Assembly: GCF_028553725.1 (NCBI RefSeq)
Contig: NZ_CP067124.1
Span: 496,001-560,000, forward strand
Source: Paracoccus alcaliphilus
Lineage (GTDB): Bacteria > Pseudomonadota > Alphaproteobacteria > Rhodobacterales > Rhodobacteraceae
Length of the DNA: 64,000 nt
Direction: 5' to 3'
Each line of letters begins with the position of its first letter. Within the stretch, counting starts at the first letter, position 1. Shown here piece by piece: positions 25,347-33,790 of the stretch. The translations under genes and the position numbers were made by a program. Below the pieces are notes generated by a model. That model ran no database searches and was not told the origin of the DNA. It was given only the letters and a program-made list of their open reading frames with translations.

Positions 25347-26351
25347 CTACCCACCAACATTCGAAGAGCCAGAGGTCTTCCCACGCGACACATCGGTGGC
25401 GACGGTACTGTCCAGTGTGTCGAGGCCGGGTTTGCCCTTCGCCTTGCCGTGCGGCTTTGCGGCCAGCGTTCGAAAGCGGCGCAGAAACCTTAAAAAAATA
25501 GTCAGTTCTTCCGAACTGTTGCCACGCTCCCAAACTGCGGTGATCGGCAGTTTAGCAGGCATGTCGACCAGTTGGCGGATCGCGATGCCTTGCCGTGGCA
25601 TATTGCCGATCGCGCTGGAGTAAATCGCCACACCGGCCCCTGCGATGACCAGTCCGAAGATGCCATCGCTATTGGTTGCTTCCAGCGATATCTCGGGCAG
25701 AAACCCGCGTTGTCGGCATTCCGCGAACACCTGGTTGCGGAAGATCATCCAGCTGTCTCCGGTACCGAACACGAATTTCTCGGCCCTCAGGTCGCTCAGC
25801 GCCAGTTGGTCGCGCTGCGCCAGATGATGGTTTACCGGCAGAATCGCAACGTAATCGTTCTCGTCAAAGGGCAGGCTGCTGATCGGCTGTTGATTCGAGA
25901 CCCCGTAAAGAAAGCCAATGTCTATGCGATGACGCAGGATCGCTTCATGCTGATGGATCGTCGGCATGAAGATCAGGTCCAGATAGATATCGGGATGTGC
26001 CTCGTTGAAACTGCGCAGGAAATGCGGCAGGGCTCCGTTGATCGCAAAATCGGTATAAGCGATGCGCAATTCGCCCCGGACACCGCGCGCAGCCTTGCGG
26101 GCGCGTTCGACCGCCCGGTCGATTTGCGCCGTCACAGCGGCTATCTCGGCCAGAAAGACCCGCCCCGCCTCGGTCAGTTCAACCCGGCGCGTCGAGCGCA
26201 CCAGAAGCGGCGTGCCCAGATATTCTTCCAACTGCTGGATCGTCTTGGTCAGCGCCGGTTGCGCCACCCGCAGGCTCTCTGATGCGCGGCGAAAATGCAG
26301 TTCCCGTCCAAGTGTGGCGAAGGCCCGCAGATGTCGAAGATCAAGGCTCAT
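25347..26351 (-). CDS. LysR-family transcriptional regulator
   Basis: The 334-residue protein has the LysR winged HTH at residues 1-60 (LRAFATLGRELHFRRASESL, then LTKTIQQLEEYLGTPLLVRS). A periplasmic-binding-protein-like effector domain follows (IAYTDFAINGALPHFLRSF, then VFGTGDSWMIFRNQVFAECR), in the style of the CatM/BenM/CbbR group. The last 35 residues form an extended basic and Ser/Gly-rich tail. I used the ATG at 26351 because it puts the HTH at the normal distance. It is divergent from the transporter-V4R-dipeptidase cluster and, as is usual for LysR proteins, probably controls it in response to the transported compound. Confidence 0.88.
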   Translation of the reverse strand: MSLDLRHLRAFATLGRELHFRRASESLRVAQPALTKTIQQLEEYLGTPLLVRSTRRVELTEAGRVFLAEIAAVTAQIDRAVERARKAARGVRGELRIAYTDFAINGALPHFLRSFNEAHPDIYLDLIFMPTIHQHEAILRHRIDIGFLYGVSNQQPISSLPFDENDYVAILPVNHHLAQRDQLALSDLRAEKFVFGTGDSWMIFRNQVFAECRQRGFLPEISLEATNSDGIFGLVIAGAGVAIYSSAIGNMPRQGIAIRQLVDMPAKLPITAVWERGNSSEELTIFLRFLRRFRTLAAKPHGKAKGKPGLDTLDSTVATDVSRGKTSGSSNVGG

Positions 26352-26779
26352 GTCGGGCAATCTGCATTATTTCCCCGTGGTTATCAATAAGGCTAAATTC
26401 GATATTTTACAACGAGCGCTCAGCGATGGATCATCCAAGTATCGCAGGCGACAGAACCTGTGGGAAATCAGTTCAACAGCTTCAGGGAGTGCATGAATGA
26501 CAGGCGATCACATGTCGCTGCATGTCCGGCGCACGATATCGGAGGTTTGCGCGCCACAAGCTGAGGCAAGCTAGAGGCGACCCGAAAGGGATCCGCTTTT
26601 AGCCATAACCATAGGCAGGGTGACAACCGCTGTCTCGGGCACGGATGCCATTTGCTGCACAGGCCATCCGACCCGTTTCACAGCTTTGGCCGTGAAATGC
26701 GCAGACTCCGCATCCCGGCCAGTTTGCGCGGCTTCCAATGCCTTCCGTCCTCGTTTCTCAAATGAACAATGGATCAGAC
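26352..26779. promoter_or_regulatory. Divergent LysR / transporter control region
   Basis: About 430 bases with no believable gene. Next to the LysR start the DNA is AT-rich (about 26385-26412), with AATA and TATT arms around a 13-base centre, a possible LysR site, though it does not fit the strict T-N11-A spacing. Short plus-strand frames here lack ribosome-binding sites and domain-like sequence. Confidence 0.4.
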
Positions 26780-28138
26780 ATGACAGCACGACTTCAGAAT
26801 CAGACATCGACGCCGGCGCTGCGCAAGGTGATAAGCGCCGCCGCGATGGGCAATTTCGTCGAATGGTTCGACTTTGCCGTCTACGGATTTCTGGCGACGA
26901 TCATCGCCAGCCAGTTCTTTCCCAGCGACAGCGTCAGTCTGGGCTTGCTCAAGACCTTCGGGGTCTTCGCGGTCGCGTTTGCCATGCGCCCGCTGGGAGG
27001 GATCTTCTTCGGGGTTCTGGGCGACCGGCTGGGCCGCAAGGGCGTCCTGTCGCTGACCATCCTGCTGATGTCCGGGGCCACCACCCTGATCGGTCTGTTG
27101 CCGACACATGCAAGCTGGGGCGTGACCGCAGCTGTCCTGCTGACCTTCCTGCGCTGCTTGCAGGGCTTTTCGGCAGGCGGAGAATATGCCGGTTCGATCG
27201 CTTATGTCATGGAGCATGCGCCAAGCGACAAGCGCGGCTGGTATGGCAGCTTCATCCCGGTATCGACCTTCATGGCCTTTGCCTCGGCCGCGCTGCTGGT
27301 CTTTGCGCTGGAAAGCAGCCTGTCCTCGCAGGTCATGGCTGCGTGGGGCTGGCGTGTGCCTTTCCTGCTGGCGGCGCCCCTGGGACTGGTCGGCCTTTAT
27401 CTGCGCTGGCGCATGGAGGAGACGCCGGCCTTCAAAGCGATGGCTGCCGAGGACAATACCCATGCCCATTCGCCCCTGCGCGAAACCCTGAAAAGCCAAA
27501 GCCGGTCGATGCTGCGCCTGGGAGCCTTCATCTCGCTGACCGCGCTCTCCTTCTACATGTTCACCACCTATTTCTCGACCTTCTTGCAGGTTGAAGGCGG
27601 GCTCACCCGGTCGCGTGCCTTGCTGGTGACGATGATCGCCCTGGTCTTCGCCGCCCTGTTCTGCCCGGTTGCGGGGCGCATCTCCGACCGGATTGGCCGA
27701 CGCAACACCATCCGCTTCGTCTGTGCATGGCTGTTCGTGATGGTGGTGCCCGCCTATCTGCTGGCCAGTTCCGGCGCGCTGTGGAAGGCCATCCCCGGTG
27801 TTCTGCTTCTTGCCATTGGTGCGCTGACCGCCAATGTGGTGACGGCGACGCTGCTGTCCGAGAGCTTTCCGACGCGGACACGCTATACCGCCTCGGCCTT
27901 TACCTACAATGTCTCGTATACGATCTTTGGCGGCACGGCCCCGCTGATGGCGACCTGGCTGATCGACACGACCGGCAATAACCTTGCCCCAGCCCTCTAC
28001 CTGATGGTCATCGCGGTTCTGGCGGGCATCGGCGGACTGGCGCTGCGCGAAACCTCGCGAATCTCGCTGATGGACGATACCGCGCACCAGCCCGATGCCG
28101 ACCTGCCCCCTTACCCGGCGCGGCAAGCCGCAAGATGA
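26780..28138 (+). CDS. MHS-family MFS transporter (ProP-like)
   Basis: The 452-residue protein has about twelve hydrophobic segments. It carries metabolite:H+ symporter hallmarks: GNFVEWFDFAVYGFLA in helix 1, RPLGGIFFGVLGDRLGRKG in the loop 2-3 region, and FLRCLQGFSAGGEYAGS in helix 4. This subfamily includes transporters of proline, betaines, shikimate and dicarboxylates. The exact substrate cannot be read from sequence. The V4R and dipeptidase genes downstream favour a betaine or N-methylated amino acid. The ATG at 26780 is preferred; another in-frame ATG lies at 26762. The gene is first in a plus-strand cluster divergent from LysR. Confidence 0.85.
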   Translation: MTARLQNQTSTPALRKVISAAAMGNFVEWFDFAVYGFLATIIASQFFPSDSVSLGLLKTFGVFAVAFAMRPLGGIFFGVLGDRLGRKGVLSLTILLMSGATTLIGLLPTHASWGVTAAVLLTFLRCLQGFSAGGEYAGSIAYVMEHAPSDKRGWYGSFIPVSTFMAFASAALLVFALESSLSSQVMAAWGWRVPFLLAAPLGLVGLYLRWRMEETPAFKAMAAEDNTHAHSPLRETLKSQSRSMLRLGAFISLTALSFYMFTTYFSTFLQVEGGLTRSRALLVTMIALVFAALFCPVAGRISDRIGRRNTIRFVCAWLFVMVVPAYLLASSGALWKAIPGVLLLAIGALTANVVTATLLSESFPTRTRYTASAFTYNVSYTIFGGTAPLMATWLIDTTGNNLAPALYLMVIAVLAGIGGLALRETSRISLMDDTAHQPDADLPPYPARQAAR

Positions 28139-28213
28139 CCCGGCCGGCCCCCCGGTTCCGGCCAGGGGGTCGCACTTTTCCCAATGCCAACCCCAGATCC
28201 AAGGAAGAATGAC

Positions 28214-28747
28214 ATGCAGCCCACTATTCAGATCGACGTGGACGAAGCCAGTGGCATCTGGCGCACCGATGGCCTGCCCATGGTCTATGTCCCGCGTCAT
28301 TTCATGGTGAACATGCACAAGGAAATCGAGCAGACCCTGGGGCGTGAAGCCTATGAGGCAATGCTGGGCCGCTCCGGAGAAAAATCGGCCTTTCACTGGT
28401 GCAAGCGCCAATCCGAACTGCTGGGCGCATCCGAACGCGATGTCTTCGCATTCTATCTTCAGCGGCTGTCGGAACGTGGCTGGGGGCGTTTTTCCATCGA
28501 ACAGCTGGATCTGGATCGCCTGACGGCCCGGATCACGCTGAGGGATTCGATCTATGTGCTGGAGGCGGAATCGCCGACGGCTGCATCCACCTGCTACATG
28601 TTTGAAGGTTTTCTGATCGGCGCCATGCAGTTTGTCTGTGCCATGCGTGGCGTCAATCCGCGCGCAATCATCTGCCGGGAAGTGCAATGCGCGGCCATGG
28701 GCGCCTCCGAATGCCGCTTCGAGGTCTCTTGCGACCTGACGGACTGA
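28214..28747 (+). CDS. V4R-domain (DUF5943-like) protein
   Basis: The 177-residue protein begins at ATG 28214 after AAGGAAG. Its C-terminal part (YMFEGFLIGAMQFVCAMRG, then CREVQCAAMGASECRFEVS) is the 4-vinyl-reductase (V4R) fold, with the paired cysteines typical of its ligand-binding loop. The N-terminal half (VPRHFMVNMHKEIEQTLGRE) matches the DUF5943 proteins encoded beside dipeptidase and dimethylglycine demethylase genes in Pseudomonas and Rhizobiales. No catalytic role is proven for the family; sensing or enzyme assembly are suggested. It lies between the MHS transporter and the dipeptidase, all in one direction. Confidence 0.75.
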   Translation: MQPTIQIDVDEASGIWRTDGLPMVYVPRHFMVNMHKEIEQTLGREAYEAMLGRSGEKSAFHWCKRQSELLGASERDVFAFYLQRLSERGWGRFSIEQLDLDRLTARITLRDSIYVLEAESPTAASTCYMFEGFLIGAMQFVCAMRGVNPRAIICREVQCAAMGASECRFEVSCDLTD

Positions 28748-28816
28748 ACACGCGCATCGGGCTGTCCAGCACGCGGCCCAGCCCGGCCCTTATATCCTGA
28801 CAAAATGGAAGATATC

Positions 28817-29803
28817 ATGAAGGACAACGCCAACACGATCTATGAGAACGCGGTGGTCATCGACGGCCTCATCATCTCGAAATGGGGCGGCGAACTGTTC
28901 AGGGAAATGCAGGAGGCGGGGCTGACGGCCGCGAACTGCACCTGTAGCGTCTGGGAGAATTTCAGCGATACCGTCAACAATATCGCGCAATGGAACAGTT
29001 GGTTCCGCGAGTTCGGCGACCATATCGTCAGGGCCGAAAGCGCAGCGGATATTCGCCGTGCAAAAGCTGATGGAAAGACGGCGATCATTCTGGGCATGCA
29101 GAATACCTCGGCTTTCGAGGACAAGATCGGTCATGTCGAGATCCTCAAGACCCTGGGGGTCGGGATCGCCCAGATGACCTACAATACCCAGAACTGGGTC
29201 GGCAGCGGCTGCTATGAAAGCTGCGACAGCGGCTTATCGGATTTCGGGCGCGAAGTTGTGGCCGAGATGAACCGCGTGCGGATGCTTTGTGATCTCAGCC
29301 ATGTCGGGCCGAAAACGTCGCGGGATGTGATTGACAGCTCGACGGTGCCGGTTGCCTATTCGCATTGCCTGCCTTCGGGGCTGAAGGCGCATCCGCGCAA
29401 CAAGTCGGACGAAGAGCTGCGCTATATCGTCGATAAGGGCGGTTTTGTCGGTGTGACGATGTTCCCGCCGTTTCTGGCCAATGGCGTCAATTCGACAATT
29501 GCCGACTATATCGCGGCGATGGATTACGTCATCAATATCGTGGGAGAGGATGCGGTGGGCATCGGCACCGATTTCACCCAAGGCTATGACCGATCGTTCT
29601 TCGACTGGATCACCCATGACAAGGGATTTGGCCGCCGCCTGACCAGCTTTGGCGAGATCGTCAATCCGGCGGGCTTCCGAGAGATCCGCGATTTTCCGAA
29701 TATCGCGGATGCCATGGCCGATTCCGGCTGGACCGAGGCGCGAATTGAAAAGGTTCTGGGCCTGAACTGGCTGAACCTCCTGGGAGAAGTTTGGGGAAAA
29801 TAA
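28817..29803 (+). CDS. M19 membrane-dipeptidase family enzyme
   Basis: The 328-residue protein belongs to the renal-dipeptidase (M19) amidohydrolase family. CDLSHVGPKTSRDVI carries the metal-binding His after the barrel strand, PVAYSHCLPSGLKAHPRN another, and VGIGTDFTQGYDR the C-terminal Asp region. The N-terminal VVIDGLIISKWGGELFREMQ replaces the usual HxD motif, a variation known for the dipeptidase homologues of betaine loci, which may therefore act on something other than dipeptides. Start 28817 has GGAAG five bases upstream. It ends the transporter-V4R-dipeptidase cluster; the expected dehydrogenase genes are not found downstream, where IS elements begin. Confidence 0.82.
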   Translation: MKDNANTIYENAVVIDGLIISKWGGELFREMQEAGLTAANCTCSVWENFSDTVNNIAQWNSWFREFGDHIVRAESAADIRRAKADGKTAIILGMQNTSAFEDKIGHVEILKTLGVGIAQMTYNTQNWVGSGCYESCDSGLSDFGREVVAEMNRVRMLCDLSHVGPKTSRDVIDSSTVPVAYSHCLPSGLKAHPRNKSDEELRYIVDKGGFVGVTMFPPFLANGVNSTIADYIAAMDYVINIVGEDAVGIGTDFTQGYDRSFFDWITHDKGFGRRLTSFGEIVNPAGFREIRDFPNIADAMADSGWTEARIEKVLGLNWLNLLGEVWGK

Positions 29804-29840
29804 TCTGATCGTCCTCCAACGGCGGGCCGATCTGCAGCGG

Positions 29841-29989
29841 TCATTTCCGGTGGTCCTGCAGCCCGAGCTCCGCCCACATCCTGCCGAAGTCATACTCGGA
29901 AATCGGACCAACTTCATGCCCGGCGCTGCGATTTTCCAGCAGCTTCAGCCAGTCGATCACCTGCTCTCGCCCCGCCGCGGTGCGCACCG
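29841..29989 (-). pseudogene. Orphan C-terminal gene fragment
   Basis: A minus-strand frame of about 50 residues ending at 29841 (REQVIDWLKLLENRSAGHEV, then SEYDFGRMWAELGLQDH) looks like a genuine protein end, but I cannot name it. Upstream it runs into the perfect palindrome and then the IS3 remnant. It was presumably cut by the IS3 insertion; it may be the remnant of a further catabolic gene. Confidence 0.45.
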
Positions 29990-29999
29990 CGGCGGGGCG
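29968..29999. repeat. Perfect 32-bp palindrome
   Basis: The arm CGCCCCGCCGCGGTGC is followed without spacer by its exact complement. It marks the junction of the orphan gene fragment and the IS3 remnant. On transcription it would form a very stable hairpin. Confidence 0.85.
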
Positions 30000-30082
30000 G
30001 CGACTTGCCACTCAATGATCTGACGTTCAGCGACCGGACCACGCGCTCGGCCGGAAGCGAGAAGTCGACCTCGATGCCTAGG
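30000..30082 (-). pseudogene. IS3 OrfB distal fragment beyond the IS481 insertion
   Basis: Minus-strand residues EVDFSLPAERVVRSLN continue the OrfB sequence that breaks off at 31094 ([14 protein letters not shown]). A small insertion then shifts the frame (QIIEWQ instead of QIIEWRGK), and homology ends at the palindrome. This shows the IS481 element landed within an IS3 transposase gene. Confidence 0.75.
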
Positions 30083-31037
30083 TGTTCAGTCCCGGCATCT
30101 GGTGGATCGGGTTTAGGATGAATCTGTCTGGCTCTGATGTCCAGATCTTGCAGATGTATTCGTATGGGGTGAGGCCTCCGAGTGTCTTGAGCCTTCGTGC
30201 GAAGTTGTAGGCCGCCATGAAGTCCCCCAAGTGGGTGCGGAGCTGGTCATGGCTTTCGTAATGGAAGCGCTTGACCGTGGCCTCTTTGATCGTGCGGTTC
30301 ATCCGTTCGACCTGGCCATTAGTCCATGGATGGTTGGGCTTGGTCAGCCTGTGCTCAATCCCGTTTGTCTCGCAGATCATATCGAAGCGCATCGGCCGGG
30401 AGTAGATGGTGTTCCTGTTCCGAGGTTGCTCTGCGAACTGAATACCGTTGTCGGTGAGAATGGTGTGAACCTGGTAAGGCACGGCTTCCAGCATGTGCTG
30501 GAGGAATTCCCAGGCTGTTTTCCGGTCGTCTTTATCGACGAGCTGGGTCACGGCGAACTTGCTCGTGCGGTCGATGCCAACGAACAAATATAGTTTGCCT
30601 TCAGCGGCCTGCACCTCGGCAATGTCGATGTGGAAGAACCCTATGGGGTAGCGTTTGAACTTCGCCCGCTTCGGCTTGTCGCCCTCCACATCAGGCAGGC
30701 GCGAGATGCCATGTCGTTGCAGACAGTGGTGCAGCGCAGATCGCGTCAGATGCGGGATCGAGGGCTGCAGAGCGTAAAGGCAGTCGTCCAACGGCAGCAG
30801 CGTATGGCGCCGAAACGCCACGATCATCGCCTCCTCATCCTCGGACAGGACGGTCGAACAGGGCTCTGTCGGCCCTGTCTTCATGTCTTCGACCGTCGCG
30901 CGCTTGCGCCACTTCGCGACGGTCTTGGGGTTAACACCCAGTTCCCGGCTCAGCTGCGCGATCGTAGCTTGCGATCGCTGTATTGCTGCTCTGACAGCGT
31001 GCGTGGTCGTGGCGCTGCCGTGACGAATTTGTCCCAT
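30078..31037 (-). CDS. IS481-family transposase
   Basis: The 319-residue protein has an N-terminal HTH (IAQLSRELGVNPKTVAKWRK, around residues 24-43) and an integrase core with the DDE triad. FFHIDIAEVQAAEG has the first Asp, HTILTDNGIQFAEQ the second, and PWTNGQVERMNRTIKEATV the Glu. The ATG at 31037 follows AGGAGG. The stop codon TAG at 30078-30080 is not part of the element; it is supplied by the CCTAGG target duplication next to the left end, so the protein's C-terminus depends on the insertion site. Confidence 0.88.
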   Translation of the reverse strand: MGQIRHGSATTTHAVRAAIQRSQATIAQLSRELGVNPKTVAKWRKRATVEDMKTGPTEPCSTVLSEDEEAMIVAFRRHTLLPLDDCLYALQPSIPHLTRSALHHCLQRHGISRLPDVEGDKPKRAKFKRYPIGFFHIDIAEVQAAEGKLYLFVGIDRTSKFAVTQLVDKDDRKTAWEFLQHMLEAVPYQVHTILTDNGIQFAEQPRNRNTIYSRPMRFDMICETNGIEHRLTKPNHPWTNGQVERMNRTIKEATVKRFHYESHDQLRTHLGDFMAAYNFARRLKTLGGLTPYEYICKIWTSEPDRFILNPIHQMPGLNT

Positions 31038-31093
31038 AGGGCCTCCTTCCATTCCAAAGAAAGGATCGCACCATCAAACCGTGGGATCAAACA
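30083..31093 (-). mobile_element. IS481-family insertion sequence
   Basis: The element is 1011 bp, with ends TGTTCAGTCCCGGCA on the left and, read inward from the right, TGTTTGATCCCACGG. A 6-bp target duplication CCTAGG stands on both sides (30077-30082 and 31094-31099). Removing the element and one CCTAGG restores the IS3 OrfB frame. It appears intact and is among the younger insertions in the window. Confidence 0.8.
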
Positions 31094-31805
31094 CCTAGGC
31101 CTTCGCGGTTGAAGTCATCCAGCACATTCAAAAGCCGGAATTGGCGGCCATCGGCCAAACGATCGGCCATGAAGTCCATCGACCAGACCGTGTTCGGCGC
31201 CTCGGGAACGCTGAGCTCTTCAGGCTTTTCACGCTTGATCCGCCGCCGCGGCTTGATCCGCAGGTTCAGCTCCAGCGCGCAATAGATCCGATGGACGCGT
31301 TTATGGTTCCAGGGATGCCCCTGGACATTGCGCATGTGCAGAAAGCATAGCCCAAAGCCCCAGGTCCGGTGCGCCTTTGTCAGCCCCTCCAAAAGGTCTG
31401 CGATGAACTCATTCTCGGCATCGCGCTTCGGGCTGTAGCGAAAGCAGGTCTCGCTGACACCAAATGCCCGACAGGCCAGCGCGATGCTGACCCCCTTCGT
31501 CGCCACTGCCTTCTCGGCCAGCTCGCGGCGTTGAGCTGGCCGCGTCATTTTTTTCCAAGGGATTCTTGAGCAACTCGGCCTGCATACTCAGGTCCGCAAA
31601 CATGCGCTTCAGCCGCCGGTTCTCGTCTTCAAGCGCCTTCATCTGGCTCATCATCGACGCATCCATGCCGCCATACTTCGAGCGCCACTTGTAGAAGCTC
31701 GCCGTGCTGATCCCATGCTCCCGGCAAAGCTCAGGCACGGCCACACCGCTCTCTGCCTGGCGAAGCACAGCTATGATCTGCGGTTCCGTGAAACTGAGGC
31801 CGCAG
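31094..31805 (-). pseudogene. IS3-family element interrupted by IS481 and truncated
   Basis: OrfA (31805 downward) reads SFTEPQIIAVLRQAESGVAV and SKYGGMDASMMSQMKALEDE, with its N-terminal start cut off at the junction with the DsbA-like gene. OrfB starts in the shifted frame near 31548 ([20 protein letters not shown]) and runs through [20 protein letters not shown], which has the first catalytic Asp, to the IS481 insertion at 31094. The rest of OrfB survives only as 28 residues beyond IS481. The other catalytic residues are lost, so the element is dead. It is unrelated in detail to the IS3 copies at 15133, 40885 and 50159. Confidence 0.82.
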
Positions 31806-31807
31806 CT

Positions 31808-32437
31808 CTACCTTCCTATCGTCTCCCTCGCGCGCTGGACCAGCCCGCGCAACTCGTCGAGACTGTATTCGCCGAAGGCACCCTCGTCGCCGGCGATGAA
31901 GCTTGGGGTACCCATAAGGCCCATGTGATCGGCCAGCATGTGGCTGTTGGTGATATGGCGCTCGATCTGATCAGCCGCCATGTCGCGTTCCAACCGGGCG
32001 GTGTCCAGGCCGACCTCGCGGGCGGTCCGCATCGTGGCCTCTTCGGATACGCGGCCCCGCGTGCGGAACAGCGCGGTATGAAACTGCCAATATTTGCTCT
32101 GTTGCAACGAGGCCAGCGAGGCACGCGCTGCGAATTCGGAATCCTCGCCGAAGACCGGCCATTCACGGAACACCACCCGCAGGTCCGGGTCAGATAAGAT
32201 CAGCCGGTGCATCGGCTCGACCATCTTGCGGCAGAATGGGCAATTGTAGTCGAAGAACTCGGTCAGGGTGATGTCGCCCTGCGCGTTGCCCAGGACTGGC
32301 GCGGTCGGATCGCGTTCCAGCGATTTGCGCAGTTCCTGGGGCATCGGGTTGGCGCGGTCCTGCGCAAGGGCGGTTCCGCCCAAGACCGGAATCGCCAGCA
32401 GGCTGGCGCCGGCAAGGACCAGGTGACGTCGTTGCAT
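31808..32437 (-). CDS. DsbA-family periplasmic thiol oxidoreductase (1)
   Basis: The 209-residue precursor has a Sec-type signal peptide (LVLAGASLLAIPVLGGTALA). The thioredoxin-fold active site FFDYNCPFCRKM lies near residue 60 (CPFC motif), and MGLMGTPSFIAGDEG near 180 carries the cis-Pro loop. The overall pattern is that of DsbA/ScsC/BdbD-like proteins. Start 32437 has GAAGGAGAA upstream; the longer upstream frame is rejected. It is the distal gene of a unit headed by an L,D-transpeptidase. The IS3 remnant abuts its stop codon, so the original end may have been altered by a few residues. DsbD upstream could keep it reduced, allowing action as a reductase or isomerase. Confidence 0.87.
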   Translation of the reverse strand: MQRRHLVLAGASLLAIPVLGGTALAQDRANPMPQELRKSLERDPTAPVLGNAQGDITLTEFFDYNCPFCRKMVEPMHRLILSDPDLRVVFREWPVFGEDSEFAARASLASLQQSKYWQFHTALFRTRGRVSEEATMRTAREVGLDTARLERDMAADQIERHITNSHMLADHMGLMGTPSFIAGDEGAFGEYSLDELRGLVQRARETIGR

Positions 32438-32505
32438 GTTTTCTCCTTCATGTTCGGCAGCGGGGGGGCCGGTTGCGGCGGAGGCCTTCCCCCGCCGCGC
32501 CTGTT

Positions 32506-33063
32506 TCAGATGATCCGCACCTGGGTGCCGACCGGGCACAGCTCGAACAGCTCGGCGATCTTCTCGTTGTAGAGCCCGATGCAGCCATCCGAGGACAGCC
32601 GTCCGATCTTGCGGGTGTCGTGGGTGCCGTGGATCAGATAGGCGGGCCAGGACAGATACATCGCATGGCTGCCAAGGGGGTTCGCCGGATCGCCGTCCGC
32701 CACCGGCTTCCAGTCGGGGTAACGTTCCATCTGCGAGGCGGTGGGGGTCCAGCTTGGTCCCTCTTTCTTGCGCGTGATCTCGGTATAGCCGCGCTTGGTC
32801 AACTCGTCCGAGATCGGGACCGAGGTCGGGTAGGTCCGGTAGATCGTTTCGTCCGCGCTCCAGTAGTGCAGTGCGCGCGAGGTGGTGTCGGCGACGATGG
32901 CGCCTTTGCCCAGTTCGTCGAAATGATCGCGCCAGTCCTGCATGGTGAAACTACTGATATTGTGGCGTGGGCCTTCCTGCGCCCGCAGGATCGACGGCAT
33001 TGCCAAGCCGCCAACTGCGATCACGCCCAGTCCCAAAGCGCGGCGACGGTTGATGTCGCTCAT
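32506..33063 (-). CDS. L,D-transpeptidase, YkuD family (1)
   Basis: The 185-residue protein starts at ATG 33063 after GAAAGGAG. Its N-terminus NRRRALGLGVIAVGG resembles a twin-arginine or Sec signal. The YkuD catalytic motif HGTHDTRKIGRLSSDGCIGL has the nucleophilic cysteine at about residue 161. These enzymes form 3-3 cross-links in peptidoglycan or attach proteins to it, using a single exposed Cys that is easily oxidised. The gene begins a unit with a DsbA-like gene 68 bases downstream. A CTTAAG-N5-CTTAAG box and a 7-bp hairpin (33087-33103) lie upstream, so it likely has its own regulated promoter. Confidence 0.88.
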   Translation of the reverse strand: MSDINRRRALGLGVIAVGGLAMPSILRAQEGPRHNISSFTMQDWRDHFDELGKGAIVADTTSRALHYWSADETIYRTYPTSVPISDELTKRGYTEITRKKEGPSWTPTASQMERYPDWKPVADGDPANPLGSHAMYLSWPAYLIHGTHDTRKIGRLSSDGCIGLYNEKIAELFELCPVGTQVRII

Positions 33064-33124
33064 CTTGCTGCTCCTTTCGTTGCATGCGGGATCACATCCC
33101 GCGAATCCCTGCTGCCGCTTCCGG

Positions 33125-33141
33125 CTTAAGGCAGGCTTAAG
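33125..33141. promoter_or_regulatory. PmrA/QseB-type box upstream of L,D-transpeptidase unit
   Basis: CTTAAG-GCAGG-CTTAAG: two perfect half-sites with a 5-base spacer, as in binding sites of PmrA/BasR and QseB-type OmpR regulators. It lies 8 bp after the stop of the upstream DsbA-like gene and 62 bp before the L,D-transpeptidase start, and has the same architecture as 37153-37169. Confidence 0.7.
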
Positions 33142-33148
33142 GCGGGTT

Positions 33149-33790
33149 TCACGACGCTTCCCGCGCCTCGGCGATGGCCGTGCGCAGGCGGGTCTCGTCC
33201 AGCGCACCAGGATAGATCCGGGCGCCGATGATGAAGGCGGGCGTGCCCTGCAAGCCCAGTTCGGCGGCTTGCCGGGAATTGCGCGCCAGCAGCCCGTCCC
33301 ATTTGCCGCGCTCAGCGCGATAGGCCGCCAGCGCCGCATCGGTGTCGATACCGCCATCCCGCAGCACCTGCCGGACCTGGTCCTCGGTCAGCCGCGCCTC
33401 GGTCGCCATCAGTGCCTCGTGGGCCTGTTCGTAGCTGCCCATCGAGACCGCCCCAAGGACAAGCTGGCTGGCCAGAACCGAGGGTGCGCCGAAGATCGGC
33501 CAGTCCTTCATCACCAGCCTGATGTCGCCCTCTTCGGCGACTATATCGATCAGCATCGAATGGCCCATCTTGCAGTAGGGGCATTGATAGTCGAAATATT
33601 CCACGATGGTCAGCGCGCCCTCGGGATTGCCCAGGGCCGGGTTGTCGGGATCGTGCAGAACGTCGTCGATGGTCATGGCGCTGTCATCGCCGCGGCTGCC
33701 GGGGCGCAGCGTGATGAAAGCCCCGCCGGCGATAGCTGCAAGGCCAAGCCCGGCGGAAACGCCCAGAACGTCGCGTCGGGTGATGCTCAT
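33149..33790 (-). CDS. DsbA-family periplasmic thiol oxidoreductase (2)
   Basis: The 213-residue protein has an SITRRDVLGVSAGLGLAAIA leader (twin-arginine-like). The active site is EYFDYQCPYCKMGHSML near residue 70 (CPYC), and LGLQGTPAFIIGARIYPG near 185 holds the cis-Pro loop. It resembles DsbA/DsbG-like proteins rather than soluble thioredoxin. Its ATG overlaps the stop of the lipoprotein L,D-transpeptidase gene, placing it last in the tight dsbD operon. It probably acts on secreted proteins, with the neighbouring transpeptidase cysteine an attractive client. Confidence 0.88.
   Translation of the reverse strand: MSITRRDVLGVSAGLGLAAIAGGAFITLRPGSRGDDSAMTIDDVLHDPDNPALGNPEGALTIVEYFDYQCPYCKMGHSMLIDIVAEEGDIRLVMKDWPIFGAPSVLASQLVLGAVSMGSYEQAHEALMATEARLTEDQVRQVLRDGGIDTDAALAAYRAERGKWDGLLARNSRQAAELGLQGTPAFIIGARIYPGALDETRLRTAIAEAREAS

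Noticed and set aside
26774..28687. Minus-strand frame of 637 codons opposite transporter and V4R genes
   Set aside because: Shadow frame rich in His, Gln and Gly; the plus-strand genes have clear family motifs.
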